Assembly: GCF_014698505.1 (NCBI RefSeq)
Contig: NZ_JACJTD010000006.1
Coordinates: 124,001-188,000, forward strand
Direction: 5' to 3'
DNA from: Nostoc foliaceum FACHB-393
Lineage (GTDB): Bacteria > Cyanobacteriota > Cyanobacteriia > Cyanobacteriales > Nostocaceae
DNA length: 64,000 nucleotides
The notes beneath the pieces were generated by a model. The model did not search any database. It was not told where the DNA came from and worked only from the letters and a program-made list of their open reading frames with translations. A program made the translations under genes and the position numbers. Below are positions 9,556 through 19,566 of the stretch, one piece after another; the first letter of the stretch is position 1; each line of letters opens with the position of its first letter.

Positions 9556-9583
9556 TAGGGTTACAACAATTGTTGTAACCCTA
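9556..9583. repeat. 28-bp perfect palindrome
   Basis: TAGGGTTACAACAA is followed directly by its exact reverse complement TTGTTGTAACCCTA, giving 14-bp arms with no spacer. It lies in a gene-poor spacer (8980-9801) beside the frameshifted relic. It could be a dispersed palindromic element, a cruciform or a dyad operator. Nothing else in the rest of this spacer is supported. Confidence 0.7.
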
Positions 9584-9801
9584 CAAATGCGCTATATTCA
9601 ATGTGCTCGAAAGCACTTATAGAATAACGATTAACCTCATAACTACCGAATTATGAGCAATTCTTTACATTTATTACATCTAGTTTAATGGTTTGCAAAG
9701 GTAAATACTTTCTTACTTGCCTACGTGGGATAAGTGACGCTAGTGTTAAAAGAATTGTGCATAGTAAAACCCCCATCCCAGAAGTCGAGTAGGAAGCTAG
9801 A

Positions 9802-10110
9802 ATGGCAATTCCAAATAAACAAGTAAAATCTAATACTGATATTTTAGATAATAGACGCACCCAAACTCGCATCCAAGTTCGCATTCCTAAAGACTTGCAT
9901 GAGGAACCAGTCATTTCACGACTGGTTTCTCACTATGGGGTCATAGTCATTATTGCTGATGCTCAGGTAAGCGCAAACGTGCCACAATATAGCTGCTTCG
10001 ATCTGGAACTGCGAGGTACTGTTTCTCAGATTGAAAGCGCCCTAACTTACCTAGATGAACTGGATTTAGAAGTTTTGCACCAATCCAGCCCTGAAGAAGA
10101 TGGTTGGTAG
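9802..10110 (+). CDS. Stand-alone NIL-domain protein
   Basis: 102 residues. Residues 20-95 match the NIL domain normally found at the C-terminus of the methionine ABC transporter ATPase MetN: RIQVRIPKDLHEEPVISRLV, a central beta strand, then LELRGTVSQIESALTYLDEL. The ferredoxin-like fold binds methionine in MetN and regulates transport. Stand-alone NIL proteins occur in cyanobacteria with unknown partners. No transporter gene is adjacent. Confidence 0.75.
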   Translation: MAIPNKQVKSNTDILDNRRTQTRIQVRIPKDLHEEPVISRLVSHYGVIVIIADAQVSANVPQYSCFDLELRGTVSQIESALTYLDELDLEVLHQSSPEEDGW

Positions 10111-10111
10111 A

Positions 10112-10192
10112 TTTAGTTAGGAGTTAGGAGTTAGGAGTTAAAAAATTCATAATTCATAACTCATAACTCATAACTGTTAACTATTAACTTTG
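10112..10192. repeat. Inverted STRR at a convergent junction
   Basis: Three GTTAGGA heptamers are followed by TCATAAC-type copies in the opposite sense, filling the 83-bp gap between the converging NIL and rre1 genes. It is likely a bidirectional terminator by inference. Confidence 0.65.
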
Positions 10193-10193
10193 T

Positions 10194-10874
10194 TTAAGCC
10201 ATTTGATTTTCAATCGCCCACCGCGCTAGTTCAGTGCGGTTGTGGAGATTGGTTTTGCCCAACATATTGGACACATGGCTTTCAACTGTGCGCTGACTAA
10301 CATTTAGTTCTTCAGCAATTTCCCGGTTAGCTAAACCCCTAGCGACAAACTGGACTACCTTCAGTTCAGTTGGGGTTAATTGCACATCGAAGGGAACTTG
10401 GATACGGGAACCGTTTTCGCCTCCTTTTGCTTGGTGTTCTTTCCAACGGATAGTTTGTTTCAGCGAGGATTCAACTTGCGCTACGAGTTCTTCTGGTTCA
10501 AAGGGTTTGACCATATAAACATCGGCACCTTTATTCAGACCCTTAACTCGGTCTGCACTTTGTCCCTTAGCTGAAAGGAAAAGAACCGGAATCCAACTGG
10601 TGCGTTCGTTTTGCCGGACTTGTTCCACAAAAGTATATCCGTCCATTTCCGGCATCATCACGTCGCAGATAATCATGTCTGGAACATCTTGCTCTAAAAT
10701 TTCCAGAGCTTCACGTCCATTTTCGGCGGTGATGACTTCGTATCCCCGGAATTCTAAGTAATCCTTCACCAGCAAGATGAGGTTAGGGTCATCATCAATC
10801 AATAGAAGTCGTTTGTGATCTTTCATGCTGGGCTCTTTCATAGCAGTGGCACTTGTCGCGCTTCGGTCCATCAA
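10194..10874 (-). CDS. rre1: NarL-type response regulator, Rre1/Ycf29 type
   Basis: Up to 226 residues. The receiver domain has LLLIDDDPN, phospho-acceptor Asp in IICDVMMPEMDGY, and the switch Lys in MVKPFEPEE. A LuxR/NarL helix-turn-helix lies at the C-terminus (LTPTELKVVQFVARGLANRE, then VSQRTVESHVSNMLGKTNL). The sequence fits Rre1, the orthologue of plastid Ycf29. In unicellular cyanobacteria Rre1 activates heat-shock chaperone genes with Hik34 or Hik2. The start is uncertain: the Met of MKDHKRLLL at 10826 is an attractive alternative. It lies about 1 kb from groESL, whose promoter carries a K-box. Confidence 0.8.
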   Translation of the reverse strand: MMDRSATSATAMKEPSMKDHKRLLLIDDDPNLILLVKDYLEFRGYEVITAENGREALEILEQDVPDMIICDVMMPEMDGYTFVEQVRQNERTSWIPVLFLSAKGQSADRVKGLNKGADVYMVKPFEPEELVAQVESSLKQTIRWKEHQAKGGENGSRIQVPFDVQLTPTELKVVQFVARGLANREIAEELNVSQRTVESHVSNMLGKTNLHNRTELARWAIENQMA

Positions 10875-11200
10875 AGTCTTGAATATTTATCCTCTATGGT
10901 GGGTTATTTGGAGATGTTGTCCTTTTTCCTACTTAACTTGCCTTTGCTGTCTCGAAGTCTCAAAAATGCCGAGCACTTTCAAGAGACTGGTAGCTCGATA
11001 GCAAAAGTCCAGCAAGGATACGTATAGCAGTAGTATCTATAATGCGCTATTATATATCGCATTGAAAGTGGCGGGCGAAAAAACACTGATTAAATAATAA
11101 TCCTTCTGACTCACAAGTAAGTATTGGCTTAAAGATGACCCTACCTCAAAACCAACCCGCACTTTCTTAAAGCTTACTGCTGTACCATATCCTTCGGTTG
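10875..11200. other. rre1 upstream region
   Basis: Spacer of 326 bp holding the rre1 promoter. It contains the inverted repeat AATGCG/CGCATT at 11041-11063 around an AT-only core (CTATTATATAT), which could be an operator. No gene is visible. Confidence 0.4.
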
Positions 11201-11659
11201 TTAAGCCTCTATGAGGTGTTCACAAGAAACTAGGGAAGTTTCTGGCAAAGGATGGGTTAAAAAGGCATATTCTTCTACCACCTTATTGCCTATTAAGTGT
11301 TCTTGGATGATCCGCTCAATAACTTCCGGGCTTGCTTGGCGATACCAGACACCATCAGGGTAAACCACTATTATGGGTCTAGAACAACAAACGCGCAAGC
11401 ACTTGGCTTTAGTTCTAAAGACGCAAATGGGATGACTCTGTTGCGGCTCATAAAGTTTTAACTCTTTAAGCTGCTTTTTTAAGTATTCCCAGGATTCCAG
11501 ACTAGCTCGTTTTGAGCAGCAGTTAGCAATTGTCTGGTCAGCGCAAATAAAAATGTGTCGCTGAATTTTTGCAAGTCCTAAAATTTCTACGCAATTACTC
11601 AGGGCTTTATGTTCTAGAGATTTAGTGGCTTTGGGGATTTGATGGCTGGACTGGATCAC
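11201..11659 (-). CDS. Thioredoxin-like [2Fe-2S] ferredoxin
   Basis: 152 residues. It has the thioredoxin-like ferredoxin cysteine pattern: [16 protein letters not shown], then about 40 residues on [20 protein letters not shown]. These are the four-Cys ligand sets known from NuoE-like and (2Fe-2S) ferredoxin-domain proteins. The C-terminal part ([19 protein letters not shown]) matches the usual helix. It is probably a small soluble electron carrier or sensor. It is divergent from groES, sharing a 265-bp regulatory spacer. Extra cysteines (CVEIL, CEHLI) may not be ligands. Confidence 0.78.
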   Translation of the reverse strand: MIQSSHQIPKATKSLEHKALSNCVEILGLAKIQRHIFICADQTIANCCSKRASLESWEYLKKQLKELKLYEPQQSHPICVFRTKAKCLRVCCSRPIIVVYPDGVWYRQASPEVIERIIQEHLIGNKVVEEYAFLTHPLPETSLVSCEHLIEA

Positions 11660-11821
11660 TGTATTGTTACTTATCGAGCGGCTCCCTGATTACAGTTCTA
11701 TAACAATTTCCAAGCTTTGCAAATAAAGTTGACCATAAAAAAATATTCGGAACTTACGGAACAGACCCTGAAAGATAGAAATAATTAAGCATTTATACTT
11801 AAGTACATCTATGAGCCTCTA

Positions 11822-11837
11822 GTTCGGGAACCCGTAC
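11822..11837 (+). promoter_or_regulatory. K-box element of the groESL promoter
   Basis: GTTCGG-GAAC-CCGTAC matches the cyanobacterial K-box consensus GTTCGG-NNAN-CCNNAC described for groESL heat-induction promoters. It lies 103 bp upstream of the groES start and 12 bp before the proposed -35 hexamer. The consensus is recalled from the literature, not checked here. Confidence 0.75.
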
Positions 11838-11848
11838 TCAAAGAATTC

Positions 11849-11878
11849 TTGCCATCGGACGCTACTTTTCGGTAGATT
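11849..11878 (+). promoter_or_regulatory. Probable groESL sigma-70-type promoter
   Basis: TTGCCA (11849-11854) and TAGATT (11873-11878) are separated by 18 bp. Transcription would start inside or next to the CIRCE operator, the usual arrangement for HrcA repression. Confidence 0.5.
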
Positions 11879-11903
11879 AGCACTCAGGAGTCGAGAGTGC
11901 TAA
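11877..11903. promoter_or_regulatory. CIRCE operator (HrcA binding site)
   Basis: TTAGCACTC-N9-GAGTGCTAA is a perfect match to the CIRCE consensus. It ends 21 bp before the groES start codon. The heat-shock repressor HrcA binds it when GroEL is free. hrcA is not in the window. Confidence 0.97.
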
Positions 11904-11924
11904 ACTCTAAGGGAAAGAAATAAT

Positions 11925-12236
11925 ATGGCAGCTTTATCTTTAAGCGTTTCTACAGTTAAACCTTTGAGCGATCGCGTTTTCGTAAAAGTGAACGCCTCTG
12001 AGGAAAAGACCGCAGGTGGTCTGTATTTGCCCGATACCGCCAAGGAAAAGCCACAAGTAGGGGAAGTAGTTGCCCTTGGCCCTGGTAAGCGTAACGATGA
12101 CGGTAGCCGTCAAGAATTGGAAATTAAAGTCGGCGATAAGGTGCTGTACTCTAAGTACGCTGGCACTGACATCAAGCTCGGTACCGAAGAATATGTACTG
12201 CTTTCTGAAAAAGATATTTTAGCAGTCGTTATTTAG
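11925..12236 (+). CDS. groES: Co-chaperonin GroES
   Basis: 103 residues, standard length. It has [20 protein letters not shown], the mobile loop [16 protein letters not shown], and the C-terminal [15 protein letters not shown]. The heptameric lid caps GroEL. A GGGAAAG ribosome-binding site lies upstream. It is first in the groES-groEL operon, with 87 bp to groEL, under K-box and CIRCE control. Confidence 0.98.
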   Translation: MAALSLSVSTVKPLSDRVFVKVNASEEKTAGGLYLPDTAKEKPQVGEVVALGPGKRNDDGSRQELEIKVGDKVLYSKYAGTDIKLGTEEYVLLSEKDILAVVI

Positions 12237-12317
12237 TGGGCAATGAGGAATAGGGAAGAGTTTTCCCGATACCCAATGCCCAATTCAAGAAAAAATTGAC
12301 CTAATCCTGGAATTTAG

Positions 12318-13958
<1,641 letters not shown>

Positions 13959-13983
13959 TACTTTGTAGTTACATAATTTGTAA

Positions 13984-14019
13984 AACAGCTGCTTCCCTTA
14001 TGGAGGCGGCTGTTTTTTT
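13984..14019 (+). terminator. groESL terminator
   Basis: AACAGCTGCTTCC pairs fully (with G-U wobbles) with GGAGGCGGCTGTT around the loop CTTAT, and a run of T follows. This 13-bp stem overlaps the annotation-style GTG at 14020, a reason to reject that start for the next gene. Confidence 0.88.
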
Positions 14020-14058
14020 GTGTCAAGATTCAGGTGTTTAAAACGAGAAAATAACGAA

Positions 14059-14499
14059 ATGGAAGATTACCAAGCTGCTTTTATGCAACGTCACCTTGAT
14101 ACTGAAATTTTATGTAGAAAAGAATCGGAAAGAAGAGTAGCCGCTATGCACTTTGGAGGTGTAACCATTGAGTGTTTATTAAAAGCAATGATTTTTGCTA
14201 CCTTAGCAAAGGGTGCAACTCAGGAATGGAAGACAGATTCTACTAATCCTGGGCATACTATTACTAATCCGGGACATAGTTACATAGAAGCGTTAAATCG
14301 GCACAATCGACTTAAATCTAGAATTGCTAATTTTCCTGAAGTGCGAAAATGGCTTAATGAAGTGGAAAATCCAAATAGCCAAAATTTTATAGATATGCGT
14401 TATTGTGGCCTTGAGCCTGATGATGAAAGTTACAAGCGCTGGTTAAAAGCTTATCAGAATCTCAAGGGGTGGTTACAAAAGCAAGCTACTCAACTTTAA
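14059..14499 (+). CDS. HEPN-like protein, partner of the two-P-loop NTPase
   Basis: 147 residues from the ATG at 14059; an upstream GTG at 14020 lies in the groEL terminator. The pattern AAMHFGGVTIECLLKAMIFA and the later FIDMRYCGLEPDDESYKRW, both helical, are typical of HEPN-like four-helix proteins. The usual catalytic Rx4-6H of HEPN RNases near the C-terminus is not evident. An R-x4-H (RVAAMH) occurs instead in the first core helix. Its stop is 11 nt before the start of the large NTPase, so the two form an operon. HEPN proteins paired with NTPases often act in conflict or toxin systems. Family assignment is tentative. Confidence 0.5.
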   Translation: MEDYQAAFMQRHLDTEILCRKESERRVAAMHFGGVTIECLLKAMIFATLAKGATQEWKTDSTNPGHTITNPGHSYIEALNRHNRLKSRIANFPEVRKWLNEVENPNSQNFIDMRYCGLEPDDESYKRWLKAYQNLKGWLQKQATQL

Positions 14500-14510
14500 A
14501 GAGGTGTCAA

Positions 14511-17204
14511 ATGCAAGAAAATTGGCAGGTTTTGCTAAAGAAAGAAATTACAAACCAATATGTGCATAATTCACAAGAATGGGTTGATTTAAATATTTCT
14601 ACATCAGGTTTATTGAATTTGACTATTGTAAGCGATCGCTTTATTAATTTATCTATTCCTCAGCGGAAAGAACAAAGTTTTAATTTACTTAAATCACAAG
14701 TTCCTCATTTATCTCCTGGGTTTATTTCCTTATATACGCCTCAAGAAGCAGATTCACTAAATCTTTCAGCACCGCAGGCTTTTAATACAGCTTCAGTGCA
14801 AACTTGGCAAGATTTAGCAATTCAAGCAGCAAATCCGCAAAATCAACCTCAACTTCCCCAGGCTGAACCCAGTTTACCCAGAACTGTAACCTTTTATTCC
14901 TTTAAGGGAGGAGTCGGTCGAACTACTGCATTAACCCATGTTGCCTCGATTTTGGCAATGCGTGGTCTTAAAGTCGTAGCTGTGGATTTAGATTTAGAAG
15001 CACCTGGCTTGAGTACGGCATTCAACCTCAAGCCACAACCAAAGTATGGAATAGTTGACTATTTTTATGAGCGTTCCTACTTACCAAAAGATGTAGAACC
15101 AAGTATTTCAATTGCTGAAATATTTGGTGAAGTGAAAATCTCTAACGCCACAGGAAGATTATTTGTTGTTCCTGCTGGTTGTCTTAATCTTGATTATGTC
15201 TCCAAAGTTGATGATCTTCATGCTACTACTAGTATTGATGGAGATCAAAGTCTTTGGTCTATTTTCAAACGTGAAATTTACGAACAATTAAAACCTGATA
15301 TTATCTTAATTGATTCGAGAACCGGAATCAATCAATGGGGAGCTTTATCATTAATTCAAGCAGCTGACGAAGCAATTGTATTTCTTTTTCCTAATGAGCA
15401 AAATAAACAAGGAATAGAACTGCTAATACAATCACTACAATGGATAAAAAAATTATCCATTAATTTTGTTTTTTCTCCTGTTCCTGATGTTACTGAGATT
15501 GGTTTATCAAAAGTAAAACAAATTTGGTACTCATTGCTGAACAGATTAAATACGGTAACAAATGAAAACTATGAAACAGATGAAGATGAGCCAGATTTAG
15601 ATAATTCACAAACTCCAATAGAAAAACTTTTAGTAGTCCCTTATCTTTTGCCAATCGCTTTGGCTGACAGCTATCCTGTACAAGGTATGCAAGATTACTA
15701 CACAAAAATTGCTAACTTAATTGATGAAAAAACTGATGAACTCAAACGCAGCAATGTTTTAAATACAATAGATCATCGGTGGGATATTATTGAAAGTCTG
15801 CAATTTCCTGAAGTAAATGCTGCTGATCCAAGACAAGATTTGAATTTACTATTTCAACGTACTACTGATTTTGAAAGATTTTTAGACGATACAACCTGCC
15901 TAATTAGAGGGCGAAAAGGTACAGGAAAAACCGCACTTTATTGGCTTTTTCTAAAACACAAAAGTGTTGCTCAAAAACTAGCTCATGGACGGTTAGATAA
16001 TACTGTATTTTTGTCAGCACATGGGAGATTTCAGGAAAGTCGTCCAACTCGTGATGAATTTCAAATCATCCATGAAACTTTACAACAAAATAGAGGTACA
16101 TGGGAAGCTTTTTGGAGAGCTTATTTACTATTTAGATGTCATCAGGAAAATTTGTTTAACTTTCCTAAAGGAAAGAAAAGCGCAAAGTATAGTGAATTGA
16201 GGAAAATTATTAATAATTTACCTAAAGAAAGATGGCAGTCTGAATCTACTCAAGTTTTGTTAGAATTATCTACTAACTCTGAACTCCGCCTCATAGTTAA
16301 AGATGCGATAGATATTCTGCTTAATGAAGAAGCCAAAAATAATTCTCAAAAACTGTGGTTTCTTTACGATGATTTAGATGAAGATTTTCCTGAAGTAGGA
16401 GGAATTAGACAGCAAGCACTCACTGGATTATTTCAATTAGTACAATCTTGTGATGCTAACAGATTAACAGAAATTAGATTTAAAATTTTTTTAAGAGAAG
16501 ATATATGGAATCGTTTAAGTTTTGACAATAAAAGTCATTTTACTGGACGGGATATTATCTTACAGTGGACTAGGATTGATTTTTTACGATTAGCACTTCG
16601 TCAAGCAATACAATCTGAAGATTTCAAGAATTTGGTTGACCGTATTTCTCCTGTCGCTTTTGAAAGTATTGATCAAGCTACAGAAGAGGCAATTGATAAA
16701 GCCTTAGAATTACTGTGGGGAAGTCGTCGCCGAGGTGGAAATAGAGCTAAAAATGTATCTCGATGGGTTTATGAACGATTAACAGACTCAAGTAGCACTA
16801 CTTTTCCTCGGAGTTTAAGTATATTACTGAAAGGAGCAAAAGAACAAGAACTAAGCTATAAGGGACAATCATCAAGCAAATTTCGTACAGACCGCCTACT
16901 TCAAGGAAAATCCTTAGAATTTGGTTTGAAAAAAGCATCAGAAAAGCGGTGTGAAGAAATTAAAGAGGAATACCCTGATTTGACTAAATTTTTTGATTCT
17001 CTTAAGGGTAAATTAGCCTTCTTATCTAAAGAACAGTTACAAACAGTATGGCAAGAGTCAGCACATGATATAGCAGACTTTGAAGAATTTGCTTCTTTTT
17101 TAAGTGAAATTGGCATTATTGAATGGCGCGAAAAAGAGAAACGCTATAAGGTTGCTGATATCTATGTATATGGTTTTGAAATGGATCGTAGAGGCGCGGT
17201 ATAA
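14511..17204 (+). CDS. Two-P-loop NTPase: ParA/MinD-like KGGVGR domain plus Sll1717-like ATPase
   Basis: 897 residues. GAGGT 7 nt before the ATG at 14511 decides the start. A small N-terminal region (1-120) precedes a SIMIBI ATPase with deviant Walker A FYSFKGGVGRTTA near 128 and VVAVDLDLEAPGL near 160; later come IILIDSRTGINQWG and DEAIVFLFPNEQNKQG. A second P-loop, CLIRGRKGTGKTALYWLF near 462, resembles the Sll1717-type ATPases, with a probable Walker B (LWFLYDDLDEDF) near 612. The last 100 residues are helical with a possible winged helix (IGIIEWREKEKRYKVADIY). KGGVGR ATPases occur in multi-gene NTP-dependent conflict systems. It is AT-rich relative to groEL and ureC. Function here is unknown. 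Confidence 0.7.
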   Translation: MQENWQVLLKKEITNQYVHNSQEWVDLNISTSGLLNLTIVSDRFINLSIPQRKEQSFNLLKSQVPHLSPGFISLYTPQEADSLNLSAPQAFNTASVQTWQDLAIQAANPQNQPQLPQAEPSLPRTVTFYSFKGGVGRTTALTHVASILAMRGLKVVAVDLDLEAPGLSTAFNLKPQPKYGIVDYFYERSYLPKDVEPSISIAEIFGEVKISNATGRLFVVPAGCLNLDYVSKVDDLHATTSIDGDQSLWSIFKREIYEQLKPDIILIDSRTGINQWGALSLIQAADEAIVFLFPNEQNKQGIELLIQSLQWIKKLSINFVFSPVPDVTEIGLSKVKQIWYSLLNRLNTVTNENYETDEDEPDLDNSQTPIEKLLVVPYLLPIALADSYPVQGMQDYYTKIANLIDEKTDELKRSNVLNTIDHRWDIIESLQFPEVNAADPRQDLNLLFQRTTDFERFLDDTTCLIRGRKGTGKTALYWLFLKHKSVAQKLAHGRLDNTVFLSAHGRFQESRPTRDEFQIIHETLQQNRGTWEAFWRAYLLFRCHQENLFNFPKGKKSAKYSELRKIINNLPKERWQSESTQVLLELSTNSELRLIVKDAIDILLNEEAKNNSQKLWFLYDDLDEDFPEVGGIRQQALTGLFQLVQSCDANRLTEIRFKIFLREDIWNRLSFDNKSHFTGRDIILQWTRIDFLRLALRQAIQSEDFKNLVDRISPVAFESIDQATEEAIDKALELLWGSRRRGGNRAKNVSRWVYERLTDSSSTTFPRSLSILLKGAKEQELSYKGQSSSKFRTDRLLQGKSLEFGLKKASEKRCEEIKEEYPDLTKFFDSLKGKLAFLSKEQLQTVWQESAHDIADFEEFASFLSEIGIIEWREKEKRYKVADIYVYGFEMDRRGAV

Positions 17205-17271
17205 AAACAAATTTTATCGTATCGCTTTTATGAACTACAGCAATCGCACTTCTACTTTTCCATAAAAACCC

Positions 17272-18051
17272 ATGAGCCAAATTTATCTTGAAACAACCCC
17301 CTTACATACCTTAAACGCAGTCAACCGATTTTCTGACAGAGCAGAAGATTATGTAAAATATCGACCAAGTTATCCCGCAGATGCAATTAATATTATCTTG
17401 GAAGGATTAGGTGAAAATTCACAACTCGTAGCAGCAGATATTGGTGCAGGTACAGGAATTGCTTCAAGATTATTAGCGGAACGGGGAGTTAATGTCATAG
17501 CCATAGAACCAAACGCGGCGATGCGAGAAGCGGCTGAACCACATCCTTTAATAGAGTTTCGTCATGGAACAGCAGAATTTACCCAACTACCTGATAATTC
17601 AGTTGATTTAGTTACTTGTTTTCAAGCTTTCCACTGGTTTAATCCCGAACCAACTTTATTGGAATTTCACCGCATTTTAAAACCATCAGCACGCTTGGCT
17701 GTGGTGTGGAATAACCGCGATAAAGAAGATGCTTTAACTACAGAATATAGCCTAATAGTCCGCAAAGCATCTAATAATCATCCAGCAGAATCTCGAATGC
17801 AGTCGGTAGAGCCACTGTTAGTAACTCCCTATTTTATTAACATCCATGAATATAATTTTACTTATAGGCAACAGTTAGATTTAACTGGACTTATTGGACG
17901 AGCAATGAGTGTTTCTTACCTCCCACGTGAAGGCTTGGCATACGAACAGCTTATTCATAATTTTCAAGAATTATATATGCACTTTCGTGATGAAAATGGT
18001 TTTGTCTATATGGTCTATCGCACTAGCGTACACCTTGCTGAAAGTAATTAA
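17272..18051 (+). CDS. Class I SAM-dependent methyltransferase
   Basis: 259 residues. It has the UbiE/Methyltransf_11 pattern: RFSDRAEDYVKYRPSYP, SAM motif I ADIGAGTGIASRLLAERG near 54-72, the acidic residue in VIAIEPN, and VDLVTCFQAFHWFNPEP. The substrate is unknown. It ends 4 bp before ureD and may be cotranscribed with the urease genes, although no functional link is known. Confidence 0.85.
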   Translation: MSQIYLETTPLHTLNAVNRFSDRAEDYVKYRPSYPADAINIILEGLGENSQLVAADIGAGTGIASRLLAERGVNVIAIEPNAAMREAAEPHPLIEFRHGTAEFTQLPDNSVDLVTCFQAFHWFNPEPTLLEFHRILKPSARLAVVWNNRDKEDALTTEYSLIVRKASNNHPAESRMQSVEPLLVTPYFINIHEYNFTYRQQLDLTGLIGRAMSVSYLPREGLAYEQLIHNFQELYMHFRDENGFVYMVYRTSVHLAESN

Positions 18052-18055
18052 ATAA

Positions 18056-18895
18056 ATGACCTGTAACTCGCAAATAGCAGAAGGTTGGCATGGAAAACTG
18101 AATTTAGTTTATGCCGCTCGCAAAGACACAACCCAATTAATTTATAATCGCCACCAAGCACCCCTAAAGGTACAACGCCCATTTTACCCAGAAGGGGAAA
18201 AAGTTTGTCATAGCGTCATTTTACATACAGCTGGGGGAATGGTGGGAGGCGATCGCTTATCCTCTAACATCCACCTCCAACCCCAAACCCAAGCCTTAAT
18301 CACTACATCTGCTGCAAGTAAGATATACCGCAGCAATGGGTTGCAATCTAGACAAAACATCCAGATGCAAGTTGACGCTGGTGCTTGTTTGGAGTGGTTG
18401 CCGCAAGAGACAATTTTATTTAACGACGCGATTTATCGGCAAGATTTACGGGTAGAATTAGCAACCGGGGGCAGTTGGTTAGGCTGGGAAATTACCCGAT
18501 TTGGTCGCAGTGCTAGAGGAGAAAAATTCTTGCAGGGAGAATGGCGATCGCACACGGAAATTTGGCAGCAAGATGTTCCTTTGTGGATTGATAGGCAATG
18601 GTTACGGGGTAGCGAAGAAACTTTTCACAGTCCTCACGGTTTGGCTGGAAAACCAATAGTAGGTAGTTTAGTTTGGGTTGGTGGCGCAGTTTCAGGAGAA
18701 ATTGTGGAAAAAACGCGAAATTTATGGGATGGGCAAGGAGAAGCGGGTGTTAGCCGATTGCAACATGGATTATTGTGTCGATATCGCGGTGCTTCTACAT
18801 CTGAGGTGAGAAACTGGTTTATTGATGTTTGGCATCTGCTGCGAATTTCTTTTTTGAATCATGGTAATTGTATACCAAGAGTGTGGCAGGTTTAA
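18056..18895 (+). CDS. ureD: Urease accessory protein UreD
   Basis: 279 residues. It has the UreD hallmarks LHTAGGMVGGDRLSSNIHLQ, then ITTSAASKIYRSNG and LEWLPQETILFNDAIY. UreD scaffolds UreF and UreG during nickel and CO2 loading of apo-urease. It is first in the cluster ureD-ureA-ureB-x-ureC. The ATG follows the methyltransferase stop closely. Confidence 0.95.
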   Translation: MTCNSQIAEGWHGKLNLVYAARKDTTQLIYNRHQAPLKVQRPFYPEGEKVCHSVILHTAGGMVGGDRLSSNIHLQPQTQALITTSAASKIYRSNGLQSRQNIQMQVDAGACLEWLPQETILFNDAIYRQDLRVELATGGSWLGWEITRFGRSARGEKFLQGEWRSHTEIWQQDVPLWIDRQWLRGSEETFHSPHGLAGKPIVGSLVWVGGAVSGEIVEKTRNLWDGQGEAGVSRLQHGLLCRYRGASTSEVRNWFIDVWHLLRISFLNHGNCIPRVWQV

Positions 18896-18898
18896 ACG

Positions 18899-18927
18899 AA
18901 CCGCAGAGGCGCAGAGAACACAGAGGA
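18899..18927. repeat. CGCAGAGG-type dispersed repeat before ureA
   Basis: Short direct repeats of GCAGAGGCGCAGAGAACACAG lie in the 39-bp ureD-ureA gap. The repeat's right edge, AGAGGAG, forms the ureA ribosome-binding site 7 nt before the ATG. Related GCGCCTCTGC sequence recurs at 33797. Confidence 0.6.
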
Positions 18928-18934
18928 GATAAGA

Positions 18935-19237
18935 ATGCAACTTACGCCGCAGGAAAAAGATAAGCTATTAATTTTTACAGCTGCTTTATTAGCAGAAAGA
19001 CGTAAAGGAAGGGGTTTAAAACTTAATTATCCTGAAGCGATCGCTTATATTTCTGCTGCCATTTTAGAAGGCGCAAGAGATGGGCAAACTGTAGCTGAAT
19101 TAATGAGTTATGGTACAACTCTATTGATACGGGATGACGTCATGGAAGGAATATCAGAAATGGTGCATGAAGTACAAGTAGAAGCGACTTTTCCTGATGG
19201 CACAAAGTTAGTAACAGTACATAATCCAATTCGTTAA
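18935..19237 (+). CDS. ureA: Urease gamma subunit
   Basis: 100 residues, standard for a separate UreA. It has [40 protein letters not shown] and [20 protein letters not shown]. It forms the (UreABC)3 holoenzyme that hydrolyses urea to ammonia and carbamate. Confidence 0.97.
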   Translation: MQLTPQEKDKLLIFTAALLAERRKGRGLKLNYPEAIAYISAAILEGARDGQTVAELMSYGTTLLIRDDVMEGISEMVHEVQVEATFPDGTKLVTVHNPIR

Positions 19238-19258
19238 GTTTGAAAATTTAAATTTATT

Positions 19259-19564
19259 ATGATTCCTGGGGAAATTATCACACCAGCAGGTGAAATTGAA
19301 CTAAATGTTGGTCGTCCAACTATAAAATTACAAGTGTCAAATACAGGCGATCGCCCCATACAAGTCGGTTCCCATTATCACTTTTATGAAGTCAACACCG
19401 CCTTACATTTCGACAGAAAACAAGCCAGAGGAATGCGCCTCAATATCCCCGCAGGAACCGCAGTCCGCTTTGAACCAGGCGATGAAAAAGAAATAACTCT
19501 AGTCCCCTTAGTTGGTACTCATCAAGTCTACGGTTTCAATGCCAAAATTAATGGTTCTCTGTAG
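19259..19564 (+). CDS. ureB: Urease beta subunit
   Basis: 101 residues. It starts [20 protein letters not shown] and contains [19 protein letters not shown] and [20 protein letters not shown]. It is 21 bp downstream of ureA. The next ORF starts 2 bp after its stop. Confidence 0.97.
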   Translation: MIPGEIITPAGEIELNVGRPTIKLQVSNTGDRPIQVGSHYHFYEVNTALHFDRKQARGMRLNIPAGTAVRFEPGDEKEITLVPLVGTHQVYGFNAKINGSL

Positions 19565-19566
19565 CT

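Noticed and set aside
14020..14058. GTG start for the HEPN-like gene
   Set aside because: It lies at the end of the groEL terminator T-run and the added residues have no conserved texture; the ATG at 14059 is preferred.
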